This document shows, piece after piece, positions 53,474 through 61,487 of a DNA stretch of 64,000 bases (positions are counted from its first letter, which is position 1; the number at the start of each line of letters is the position of its first letter). Location: contig NZ_WBVQ01000001.1 of NCBI RefSeq assembly GCF_008933165.1, forward strand, positions 124,001 through 188,000, written 5' to 3'. This DNA comes from Phaeocystidibacter marisrubri. Lineage in GTDB: Bacteria > Bacteroidota > Bacteroidia > Flavobacteriales > Schleiferiaceae. The notes beneath the pieces are model-generated. The model was not told where the DNA came from. It worked only from the letters and a program-made list of their open reading frames with translations, and ran no database searches. The translations under genes were made by a program, and so were the position numbers.

Positions 53474-53773
53474 CTACTCGATCGCCTCGTCGAAAATGAG
53501 TTGATATAAAGTGTCATTCTCGCTGTTGGCTATTAATAATTCATTCACCTTAATGAGTCGAGAATTAAGCTCATAGATTTGTTGATGCATTCGTTCTATC
53601 TCTTGCTGATACAGGGTTTTTTGGAATGCGGTGGTGGTTGAATTTATGGCGATTAACGAACCTAGAATAAGGTTTAGTGTGATGGAGAAGATCAAGAGGA
53701 GAGATTTCATCTTTCTCCTTCTTTTGGTTTTGTTTGAAGAACTCAAATCCTTGTGGGTTTCAACCTTCGTCAT
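53474..53773 (-). CDS. Short membrane/coiled-coil protein related to the M23 N-terminal half
   Basis: A 99-residue protein with a basic cytosolic start (about 13-21, Lys/Arg-rich), one membrane helix (about 23-45) and a coiled coil ending YQLIFDEAIE. The end matches the same region of the neighbouring M23 gene (helix, ELNSRL / DLNRRM, then NDTLYQLIFDE / DDNIYRVVFEAE), but no peptidase domain follows and the frame simply stops. It may be a decayed duplicate or a real small protein that pairs with the M23 coiled coil. Start: ATG at 53773; ATG at 53710 is possible. Confidence 0.6.
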   Translation of the reverse strand: MTKVETHKDLSSSNKTKRRRKMKSLLLIFSITLNLILGSLIAINSTTTAFQKTLYQQEIERMHQQIYELNSRLIKVNELLIANSENDTLYQLIFDEAIE

Positions 53774-53788
53774 CGGCTTGTCTTTTCC

Positions 53789-53850
53789 TATTTTTGCTGC
53801 ATATTACATCACTTGTAATGAATGTAATAGAGGTGATCATCTCTATTTTT
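53789..53850 (+). promoter_or_regulatory. alaS promoter and possible attenuator leader
   Basis: TATTTTTG (53789-53796) is a good -7 element with TTCG 19 bp upstream. The leader has TATTACAT/ATGTAATA arms (53802-53809, 53822-53829) and an alternative ATTACA/TGTAAT pair (53803-53808, 53814-53819), then a near-palindrome AGAGGTGATCATCTCT (53829-53844) followed by ATTTTT. The last part looks like an intrinsic terminator; competing stems would allow attenuation. alaS starts 45 bp further on. No T-box motif is seen. Confidence 0.45.
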
Positions 53851-53894
53851 CAACCTGTGATATTGGATAATTGCTCAACCCATTCAAAGTTAGA

Positions 53895-56498
53895 ATGTTG
53901 ACTGCTAAAGAGATTCGCCAGGCTTACATGGACTATTTTAAGTCCAAAGCTCACACTATTGTGCCTTCTGCACCTATTGTCATCAAGAATGATCCAACCT
54001 TGCTATTTACCAATGCCGGGATGAATCAATTCAAAGACGCCTTTCTGGGTAATGCAGAGGCCATTGCCCCTCGTGTGGCAGATTCACAGAAGTGTTTGCG
54101 TGTTTCGGGAAAGCACAACGACTTGGAAGAGGTAGGTCATGATACCTATCATCACACCATGTTTGAGATGTTGGGCAACTGGAGTTTTGGCGATTACTTC
54201 AAAGAAGACGCCATTGCTTGGGCATGGGAGTTACTGACGGATGTTTTCAAACTCGATAAGGACCGCATTTACATTACCGTATTTGAGGGAGATGAAGGCG
54301 AAGGTCTCGCTTCGGATGATGATGCTCGCAAATACTGGTTGAAGTGGGTTTCGGAAGATCGAATCTTGAACGGAAACAAGAAAGACAACTTCTGGGAGAT
54401 GGGTGACCAAGGTCCATGTGGGCCTTCTTCGGAAATCCACTTTGATTTGCGTCCACAAGAAGACCGCGATAAGGTAGATGGAAAGTCACTTGTGAATATG
54501 GATCACCCAGAGGTGGTTGAGATTTGGAATCTCGTATTCATGGAGTTCAATCGCAAAGCTGATGGATCACTAGAGCGACTTCCAGCACAACACGTAGATA
54601 CAGGAATGGGTTTTGAACGCCTGTGTATGGTTATTCAAGGCGTACGTTCCAATTACGATACGGATGTGTTTACACCGATCATCTCGGAAATTGAGAAACA
54701 TTCAGGTGTGGTGAAAACACGTGACCACAAGAGCTTGGTGGCCATGCGCGTAATAGCCGATCACATTCGAGCTATTGCCTTCGCAATAGCAGACGGTCAA
54801 TTGCCTTCAAACAACGGTGCAGGTTATGTTATCCGTAGAATTTTGCGCCGTGCGACGAGATACGCCTATAGCGTATTGGATATGAACGAGCCGTTTATGT
54901 TCAAATTGGTGGATGTTCTCGACCGTGAAATGGGAGAATTCTTCCCTGAAATCAGAAGTCAGAGAACATTGGTTGAAAGTGTGATTCAAGAAGAGGAATC
55001 GGCTTTCCTTCGCACGTTGGAGCAAGGATTGAAGCGTCTAGATGATATCATTTCGCAAACCCAAGGAAAGGTGGTTGATGGCGCGAAGGCCTTTGAACTA
55101 TACGACACCTTTGGATTTCCTGTGGATCTTACCAGTCTCATTCTTCGCGAGAAAGAAATGGATTTGGATCAGGCTGGTTTTGATGAGGAGATGGCAAAGC
55201 AGAAATCCAGATCAAGAGCGGCAACAAAGATGTCAACCGATGATTGGGTTGAAATTCGAAAAGATGCACGTGAAGAATTTATCGGGTATGATCGATTAGA
55301 TTCTACAGTTCATGTGGCAAAATATAGAGAGGTTCGCACAACGAAGAAGAATTTCTATCAAGTAGTGTTGGACCACACACCTTTCTATCCTGAGGGTGGC
55401 GGACAAGTAGGCGATAAGGGCTGGCTTTCTGCCGGCGATGAAAAGATTCGCGTTTGGGATACGAAGAAGGAAACGGGTATGATTCTGCACTATGTAGATG
55501 AATTGCCTGAACGAATTGAATCGGCACTTAAGGCTGAGGTGGAGTCCGACTTGCGCAGACTCACGGCTAATAATCACAGTGCGACTCATCTCTTGCACGA
55601 AGCGCTGCGTGAGGTCTTGGGGACGCATGTGGAACAAAAGGGAAGCTTGGTGAACGAAGAGCATCTTCGCTTTGACTTTTCTCACTTCCAAAAAGTATCA
55701 GAAAGTGAAATTCGCCAAGTAGAAGATTTGGTGAACGGCAAGATTCGACAGAACCTACCATTGGAAGAATTCCGCAATATTGCCATGGAAGATGCGAAGG
55801 ACATGGGAGCTATGGCTCTATTTGGCGAGAAGTATGGCGATACAGTTCGCGCTATCAAATTCGGATCAAGCATTGAGCTATGCGGCGGAACACACGTCAG
55901 TGCTACGGGTCAAATAGGTTTCTTCAAGATCGTTTCAGAAGGAGCGGTTGCAGCTGGTGTACGCAGAATTGAAGCTCTTACTTCAGAGGCAGCCGATCAG
56001 TGGCTTCGCGATCAGATTGACAAGCTTCACGCCATTCAAGCAGAGCTTAAGGCATCCGATCCATTGGCTGCTGTAAAGTCGATGAAGGCAGAAAATTCCG
56101 ACTTGAAGAAGGCTTTAGAGGCAGCTCAGAAAGAGATGGCTGGAAACCTCAAGGAAGATTTATTGAAGGCCGCTGAGGTGGTAAACGGAGTTCGTTTTAT
56201 CGCTCAAAAGGTAGACTTGGACGCTGGAGCTATCAAAGACATGGCATTCCAACTCAAGGCTAAGAACAACGACTTGTTCATGTTACTCGCTACAGAAGGA
56301 GATGGGAAAGTTCAACTTCACCTCTTGATTTCTGATGCATTGGTGAAAGATAAAGGACTCAATGCGGGTTCTATCGTTCGTGAAATTGCCAAGCATGTGA
56401 AAGGGGGAGGCGGTGGAGCTCCATTCTTCGCAACTGCAGGAGGGAAAGATGCCGGAGGAATTCAAGCTGCTTTCGAAGCGGCTAAGTCTTATATTTGA
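53895..56498 (+). CDS. alaS: Alanyl-tRNA synthetase
   Basis: An 867-residue class II synthetase charging tRNA-Ala. From the ATG at 53895 it reads MLTAKEIRQAYMDYFKSKAH, with the catalytic domain (LLFTNAGMNQFKD, HHTMFEMLGNWSFGDYF, GHDTYHH), the editing domain metal site NNHSATHLLHEAL and ELCGGTHVSATG, and a C-Ala coiled region with the Gly-rich GGGGGAPFFATAGGKDAGG end. A longer frame from TTG at 53871 is possible but not needed. A barrel gene follows after 3 bp. Confidence 0.97.
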   Translation: MLTAKEIRQAYMDYFKSKAHTIVPSAPIVIKNDPTLLFTNAGMNQFKDAFLGNAEAIAPRVADSQKCLRVSGKHNDLEEVGHDTYHHTMFEMLGNWSFGDYFKEDAIAWAWELLTDVFKLDKDRIYITVFEGDEGEGLASDDDARKYWLKWVSEDRILNGNKKDNFWEMGDQGPCGPSSEIHFDLRPQEDRDKVDGKSLVNMDHPEVVEIWNLVFMEFNRKADGSLERLPAQHVDTGMGFERLCMVIQGVRSNYDTDVFTPIISEIEKHSGVVKTRDHKSLVAMRVIADHIRAIAFAIADGQLPSNNGAGYVIRRILRRATRYAYSVLDMNEPFMFKLVDVLDREMGEFFPEIRSQRTLVESVIQEEESAFLRTLEQGLKRLDDIISQTQGKVVDGAKAFELYDTFGFPVDLTSLILREKEMDLDQAGFDEEMAKQKSRSRAATKMSTDDWVEIRKDAREEFIGYDRLDSTVHVAKYREVRTTKKNFYQVVLDHTPFYPEGGGQVGDKGWLSAGDEKIRVWDTKKETGMILHYVDELPERIESALKAEVESDLRRLTANNHSATHLLHEALREVLGTHVEQKGSLVNEEHLRFDFSHFQKVSESEIRQVEDLVNGKIRQNLPLEEFRNIAMEDAKDMGAMALFGEKYGDTVRAIKFGSSIELCGGTHVSATGQIGFFKIVSEGAVAAGVRRIEALTSEAADQWLRDQIDKLHAIQAELKASDPLAAVKSMKAENSDLKKALEAAQKEMAGNLKEDLLKAAEVVNGVRFIAQKVDLDAGAIKDMAFQLKAKNNDLFMLLATEGDGKVQLHLLISDALVKDKGLNAGSIVREIAKHVKGGGGGAPFFATAGGKDAGGIQAAFEAAKSYI

Positions 56499-56501
56499 TT
56501 T

Positions 56502-57230
56502 ATGAAACATCTCACACATCTCTTACTTCTGGGTTGCATGATTCTTTCAAGTTGGGTCGGTATGGCTCAGCCAGACAAGGTCTATTACACCGATTCTGAT
56601 ATCGAGAAGCACTATGCAAGTTTCGGGATTCACTTCGACCCGTTGTACACACATCGTCGGTTGTTTGCTCTGAATAATGCAGACGCGAATAGCAACTATG
56701 ATAAGGACAACTTTCCAGCCTCAGGAGGTTTTGGTTACAATTGGGGAGGTTATGTGAATTTCAATATCAATAGTAGTCTTCGCCTTGGTGTAGGTGCCGG
56801 ACAAACAACCATCAACTATACCCTAGAGAAGTATAAGTACTATTACAACGGGGATACTTCTTCGGTTAATTTGAAGGTGAATGGGGTGTATAACACCTTC
56901 CCACTGCGTATAGGTTTTTCAACACCGATGAACGATGTGTACTCTTTGGAGATTTGGATTCCTATCGCTTACAATAAGCTTGTAACTTATCAGGAAAGCA
57001 CCTCAATTTCTGGAGAAAATTTGAATGAAGATTTGACGGAACAGGCCAATTCTGACATGTGGTCTGTGGCTATTCAAGTGGGAGGTGCATTTCATTTAAC
57101 TGATCATTGGTCGGTAATCGCCAGTGCTCAATTCCGCTACTTTACTACACCTATGATTGAAAAGGCCAATCGCCCTACAGAAACTCCTTATGGTGCGGGT
57201 TTGACATTTGGCTTGAGATATAGAATGTAA
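56502..57230 (+). CDS. Outer membrane beta-barrel protein downstream of alaS
   Basis: A 242-residue protein with a signal peptide (residues 1 to about 22, WVGMAQ) and a strand-rich mature part ending FGLRYRM. SSLRLGVGAGQTTINYTLEKYKYYY and YNTFPLRIGFSTPMNDVYSLEIWIP are typical of Bacteroidota porin-like barrels. No family recognised. It is three bases after the alaS stop, so co-transcribed with it. A 15-bp gap separates it from convergent murF. Confidence 0.75.
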   Translation: MKHLTHLLLLGCMILSSWVGMAQPDKVYYTDSDIEKHYASFGIHFDPLYTHRRLFALNNADANSNYDKDNFPASGGFGYNWGGYVNFNINSSLRLGVGAGQTTINYTLEKYKYYYNGDTSSVNLKVNGVYNTFPLRIGFSTPMNDVYSLEIWIPIAYNKLVTYQESTSISGENLNEDLTEQANSDMWSVAIQVGGAFHLTDHWSVIASAQFRYFTTPMIEKANRPTETPYGAGLTFGLRYRM

Positions 57231-57245
57231 GCGCCAAACGACGTT

Positions 57246-58520
57246 CTACAAATACGGATAAAGGGTTTCGAGGTGCATGCCTCTGGAACCCTTTAATAGT
57301 ATAGAGCTATTGGTAATAGGGTTCTCTTTCAGGTAATTCTCACACCTTTCGGTTGTGGTGAAAGACAGCATTGATTCGTGATCCGTAGCAGAGAAGTGTT
57401 CGCCTACAAGTATCGCATTGGTTCCCTCTTTTTGTTTCAGATAGTCAACAATGAGTTGATGTTCTTCAGCAGAAGCCTCTCCAAGTTCAAACATATCGCC
57501 AATAATGACAATGCGAGGAGTTGCCGCCTCGTCAATAAAACTCTTCAAGCTGGCCAACATGCTAGAGGGATTGGCATTGTAGGCATCTAGCATTACTCGA
57601 TTAGTGTTGGTTTTCGTCCATTGTGAGCGATTGTTTTCAGGCGCATAAGAATGAATCCCCAAAGCAATGTTAGCTTCGCTCACGCCTAGTATTTTACCGA
57701 TGGCAATCGCTGCACCAATGTTCGCAGTATGGAAGCTTCCCGTAAGTTGTGAGCGGTAGTCATTGCCGTTGAATCTCACCTGTGCTGGGTAGTTCACCTC
57801 GCTATACTCCATGGGGTACTCGCTTTGTTTCGAGCCATACACAATACGGTTACACTCACTGCTCTGCACGAGTTGAAGTTCATCCATGCCATTCACGATG
57901 CAAGTGCCGTTGATCTCTTTCATTCGAGCATAGAGTTCACTCTTTCCTTTAATTACGCCTTCAATGCCTCCAAAACCTTCAAGGTGGGCCTTGCCGAAAT
58001 TTGTGATATAGCCGTAGTTGGGAAGTGAAATCCCACTCAGTAGTTCTATTTCACCACGGTGGTTGGCGCCCATTTCAATGATGGCCACTTCGGTATCCAC
58101 AGGCATGCGAAGCAGGGTAAGGGGAACGCCGATGTGGTTGTTTAAATTACCAAAAGTAGCATGAGTTCTAAAGGAGGTGGATAGAACGGATTTCATGAGC
58201 TCTTTCGCGGTGGTCTTTCCGTTGCTACCCGTCAATCCAATAAATGTCGTATTTGAACATTGGGTTCGATGATGTCTCGCTAAATCTTGAAGCGTGGTGA
58301 GTACATCAATAGTTTGAAAGACGAGTGCACTTTCTGGTACCTCCACATCTTCATCTACTACCACGGCAATGGCTCCAGCTTCTATGGCTTGAGAGGCAAA
58401 TAGGTTTCCATTAAAGGAAGGTCCTTTCAGAGCGAAATAGATGTTTCCGCGTTCAATTGCACGAGTATCTGTGCTTACACCCGAGCACGTTAGATACGTT
58501 TGGTAGAGTTCTTCAAGCAT
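57246..58520 (-). CDS. murF: UDP-N-acetylmuramoyl-tripeptide--D-alanyl-D-alanine ligase
   Basis: A 424-residue cytosolic Mur ligase adding D-Ala-D-Ala to the peptidoglycan precursor. The P-loop GLTGSNGKTTAKEL, IIEMGANHRGEIELLS and LDAYNANPSSM with the Mur ligase fingerprint are visible. I chose ATG 58520; 14 open codons upstream are hydrophobic and unlikely. The gldJ terminator separates it from gldJ, but read-through is possible; gldJ and murF are neighbours in other Bacteroidota. Confidence 0.95.
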   Translation of the reverse strand: MLEELYQTYLTCSGVSTDTRAIERGNIYFALKGPSFNGNLFASQAIEAGAIAVVVDEDVEVPESALVFQTIDVLTTLQDLARHHRTQCSNTTFIGLTGSNGKTTAKELMKSVLSTSFRTHATFGNLNNHIGVPLTLLRMPVDTEVAIIEMGANHRGEIELLSGISLPNYGYITNFGKAHLEGFGGIEGVIKGKSELYARMKEINGTCIVNGMDELQLVQSSECNRIVYGSKQSEYPMEYSEVNYPAQVRFNGNDYRSQLTGSFHTANIGAAIAIGKILGVSEANIALGIHSYAPENNRSQWTKTNTNRVMLDAYNANPSSMLASLKSFIDEAATPRIVIIGDMFELGEASAEEHQLIVDYLKQKEGTNAILVGEHFSATDHESMLSFTTTERCENYLKENPITNSSILLKGSRGMHLETLYPYL

Positions 58521-58549
58521 ATCGCAAAGTAAAAGTATTGGCAATAAAA

Positions 58550-58574
58550 AAAGGCCGCCCAACGGACGACCTTT
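58550..58574 (-). terminator. Terminator between gldJ and murF
   Basis: On the minus strand an 11-bp stem with G-U pairs (58574-58564 with 58560-58550, loop GTT) is followed by a run of seven T. It lies 23 bp after the gldJ stop and 30 bp before the murF start. Confidence 0.85.
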
Positions 58575-58597
58575 CTGATATTTTATTCACTTCTCAA

Positions 58598-60193
58598 TCA
58601 CATACGGTAACGACGGAAGTTGTGACGGCTAGGCGGAGTGTGGCGCTTTTCGCGATCTGGATCTTGGTTTTGGAAACCTACGCGATCCATTGCACAGCGG
58701 AAACCGATGTCATCCGTAGCTTGATCTTCTTCAAGGAAGCGTCGTGTACCTGGGCTCAACCAGTATGCACGGTCTTTCCAGCTACCACCCTTGTATACTC
58801 GAGTAGTGTTACCTACCAAAGTAGTTTCTGAGTAGTCGTACATTGGAGCTTCACCTTCAGGTGGTGCTTCGTCGTAGTAGATTGAAGACTGAACATCACC
58901 GTCCAAGTAGTTGCGGTAATCGCTGTACTGGTAGTTGCGACGGTCGAGGTTTTCTTCTTGAGAAACCGCACGTGTAGGAAGCTGACCTGGAAGACGAGCG
59001 ATTACGCTATCACCGTTCTCATCTGTTTCCCACTGGATTTCCATAAGTGGCTCAAGCATACCAAGGTCTTGGTAGTTCTTGTCGAATGTTTCGTATTCGT
59101 TACCACGGAAAGATCTGTGGTCAGTTACTTCTGTAGAGGTCATTGGACGGTAGACATCCATCACCCATTCTGAAACGTTACCCGCCATATCGTAAAGACC
59201 GAAGTCGTTAGGTGGGTAGAAGCGAACTTGCATAGTGATGTCAGCTTGGTCATTCAACCAACCACCGCGACCCATCATGTCACCACGACCGCGCTTGTAG
59301 TTGGCAAGCATGTCACCACGCTCATCGTCGCTTGGGTTACGCATGCTAGATCCGTTCCAAGTGTACTTGTTCTCGTCAGTTGAACGGTCGTATACACGAG
59401 CGCCAACATTAGCGTATGCTGCGTATTCCCACTCAGCTTCTGTTGGTAGGCGGTACTTCGGAAGAAGAATACCGTCTTCGATACGAGCTGGACGACCTGC
59501 GTCACCGTTCGCGCTGTTAGGAGAAAGATCAGGAAGTCCTTTTTTGTCTTGAGCAGTGAAACGGCTACCTGGACGATAGAGGTAAACTTCTGTGTTGAAG
59601 TGATCACCATCCAATTGATCATTGGCTTCGTTGAGGATACCCTCATCGATCAAAATCTGTTCGTTAACACGGTCTGTACGCCATGAGCAATAGCGAGTAG
59701 CTTGAATCCAGTTAACACCGACAACTGGATAGAAGTTATAAGCAGGGTGACGCAAGTAATTCTCCACGTACATTTCATTGTACGCCAAAGGATCGCGCCA
59801 AACAAGCGTATCAGGCAATGCTGAACGATAAATCTCAGGGAAGTAATCTTGATCGTAAACGCGGTGTAGCCAATAAAGGTACTCGCGGTAGTCTACGTTA
59901 GTTACCTCGTTTTCATCAATGTAGAAAGAAGAAACAGTAACTCGACGAGGAACGTTGTTCCAGTCTTTGATGAAATCTTCTTCAACCTGACCCATTACGA
60001 AAGTACCGCCTTCAACGAAGACAAGACCTGGCCCTGTTTGCTGACCGTCGTAATCCAGATTGACATCAAATCCACCGTTGTCGGTGTCGTTGTATGCCAT
60101 TCCAGTGGTGTTTGAAGTTTCAGATCCACAAGATGCCATCAGGGCAGCGAGAGCTGCAATAGGCACATAGTTTTGCATTTTTGCTAGTTTCAT
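58598..60193 (-). CDS. gldJ: Gliding motility lipoprotein GldJ
   Basis: A 531-residue lipoprotein (lipobox ALMASC, Cys22) with a sulfatase-modifying-factor (FGE-like) domain: VEGGTFVMGQ, NEVTNVDYREYLYWL, FYPVVGVNWIQATRYCSWRT, PTEAEWEYAAYA and NTTRVYKGGSWKDRAYWLSPGTRRFL..IGFRCAM. GldJ forms helical tracks and supports the SprA-dependent secretion/gliding machinery; family members lack true FGE activity. I chose ATG 60193, giving an immediate signal peptide; a start at 60232 would overlap the PorP gene by 16 bp. The C-terminal RRYRM fits the family. Confidence 0.94.
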   Translation of the reverse strand: MKLAKMQNYVPIAALAALMASCGSETSNTTGMAYNDTDNGGFDVNLDYDGQQTGPGLVFVEGGTFVMGQVEEDFIKDWNNVPRRVTVSSFYIDENEVTNVDYREYLYWLHRVYDQDYFPEIYRSALPDTLVWRDPLAYNEMYVENYLRHPAYNFYPVVGVNWIQATRYCSWRTDRVNEQILIDEGILNEANDQLDGDHFNTEVYLYRPGSRFTAQDKKGLPDLSPNSANGDAGRPARIEDGILLPKYRLPTEAEWEYAAYANVGARVYDRSTDENKYTWNGSSMRNPSDDERGDMLANYKRGRGDMMGRGGWLNDQADITMQVRFYPPNDFGLYDMAGNVSEWVMDVYRPMTSTEVTDHRSFRGNEYETFDKNYQDLGMLEPLMEIQWETDENGDSVIARLPGQLPTRAVSQEENLDRRNYQYSDYRNYLDGDVQSSIYYDEAPPEGEAPMYDYSETTLVGNTTRVYKGGSWKDRAYWLSPGTRRFLEEDQATDDIGFRCAMDRVGFQNQDPDREKRHTPPSRHNFRRYRM

Positions 60194-60216
60194 ATGCTCG
60201 GTGTTTCTCTGCTTTT

Positions 60217-61197
60217 TTAGAATGTAGGACACTTCAATGCTTCCGCACGACTTGGTCTTCTACGACAATCAAAACGATAAGAAAGGGAGATTTCGTGTGC
60301 ACCATTTGAAGCTCCACCAAAATCCGATACAGTAAAGTCGTAACTGTAACCGAATTTGAATGGCCAATCAGGAGGTGTGAAACCGATAATCGCTACGATT
60401 GCATCAGGGTTGGTGTTACTGTTGCGATAGGCCAATCCACCTGTGATGAATGAGCGGTTAAATGACACGCCCATAGTTACTTGACCAATGTTCCCTTGCT
60501 GCTGAATCACCAAGTTTGGAATCAAATAACTCTGCGTACTGTTGTGTAGTCTTTTGTGCCCAACAGGAATGGATGCACCACCATGTAAGGTGTATTTTCT
60601 CGGAAGTTTACTGTCGGTGTAAAATGCCTCGTTCGGTTCTGTGAGGTGATGAACGGCAGCACCGAAGTAGTACCCTTTACCATATCCAATCAAACCAACG
60701 CTAATGTCTACATGTGAAGTAGTCGGTTGATCAGGTGGAAGTTCATTCGTTGGACGAACAAAACCATAGAACTGATCAATCTGATCAGGGAAGGTCAGTG
60801 CGTTGAAATCCAAACCTCTTTGTCTAAAGGTAGCTTGGAAACCAGCCAACAATTGGAATTTTCTACTCAAAGAAAGGTGGTACGAATAAACTACACTCGC
60901 TTCGGTAAGTGTGAGCGCCCCTTGAGCAGCCTCATCACGCATAACGAGAACACCTAGTCCCCCGTTAAGCCCGTTCACGTACTGATCGTACGATCCAGAG
61001 AAAGTTTCATAAACACCTAGAGTAGGATACTGATTCCTGTAATTCAACGACAGTTTAGGACAACGATCCACACCTGCAAATGCAGGGTTCAAGTACAGAC
61101 TATTTGCATAGAACTGACTGAAATGCGGATCCTGCCCGTATGCAAATACGCTGGTCAGGAGTGCGAAGAATAATATTCGAGCCGATGTTCGGTTCAT
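60217..61197 (-). CDS. PorP/SprF-family T9SS membrane protein
   Basis: A 326-residue outer membrane protein. From ATG 61197 it has a signal peptide (ending FAYGQ) and the family opening DPHFSQFYANSLYLNPAFAGVDRCPKLSLNYRNQYP, followed by a barrel pattern and an end RFDCRRRPSRAEALKCPTF. PorP/SprF proteins bind the outer membrane ring and anchor specific cargo such as SprB-type adhesins. It sits between porU and gldJ and precedes gldJ by 23 bp, so they are one transcript. Confidence 0.93.
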   Translation of the reverse strand: MNRTSARILFFALLTSVFAYGQDPHFSQFYANSLYLNPAFAGVDRCPKLSLNYRNQYPTLGVYETFSGSYDQYVNGLNGGLGVLVMRDEAAQGALTLTEASVVYSYHLSLSRKFQLLAGFQATFRQRGLDFNALTFPDQIDQFYGFVRPTNELPPDQPTTSHVDISVGLIGYGKGYYFGAAVHHLTEPNEAFYTDSKLPRKYTLHGGASIPVGHKRLHNSTQSYLIPNLVIQQQGNIGQVTMGVSFNRSFITGGLAYRNSNTNPDAIVAIIGFTPPDWPFKFGYSYDFTVSDFGGASNGAHEISLSYRFDCRRRPSRAEALKCPTF

Positions 61198-61230
61198 TGA
61201 GCCGCGAGTTTTCGAAACACAATTATACAA

Positions 61231-61286
61231 CAAATTTAACAGCACTTCTCAACTGTCGGGATTTTCGGACAACAATTAGAAGTGCT
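61231..61286 (-). promoter_or_regulatory. Promoter of the porP-gldJ operon with inverted repeat
   Basis: On the minus strand the -7 octamer TAAATTTG (61238-61231) lies 34 bp before the start. Just upstream, a 46-nt inverted repeat has 9-bp arms AGCACTTCT/AGAAGTGCT (61241-61249, 61278-61286) and an inner imperfect stem TGTC/GACA, covering the -33 area. It may be an operator. Confidence 0.5.
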
Positions 61287-61367
61287 CCTAAATAAGCAAC
61301 GTTGAAAGGTCTTCCGACGTATATCGTATGTATAAGAAGGTTACTTTCGTGCTGCAATATCCTAAAT

Positions 61368-61380
61368 TTACAAATTGTAA
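61368..61380. promoter_or_regulatory. 13-bp palindrome in the porU/porP divergent region
   Basis: TTACAA-A-TTGTAA (6-bp arms) is a possible operator between the divergent porP and porU starts. The rest of 61198-61487 is AT-rich with tandem AACATTT repeats (from about 61410) and no genes. Confidence 0.3.
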
Positions 61381-61487
61381 CGGCGACTAAATCGTAAATA
61401 TGTCGTCTTAACATTTAACATTTGAGTCAAAACAATACATACGAATCCATGGTTGAGTGCGTTATCAGGTCACCTAAAGCTCACTCA

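Noticed and set aside
53774-53894. T-box in the alaS leader
   Set aside because: No AGGGUGGNACCGCG-type T-box sequence is present, and T-boxes are not expected in Bacteroidota.
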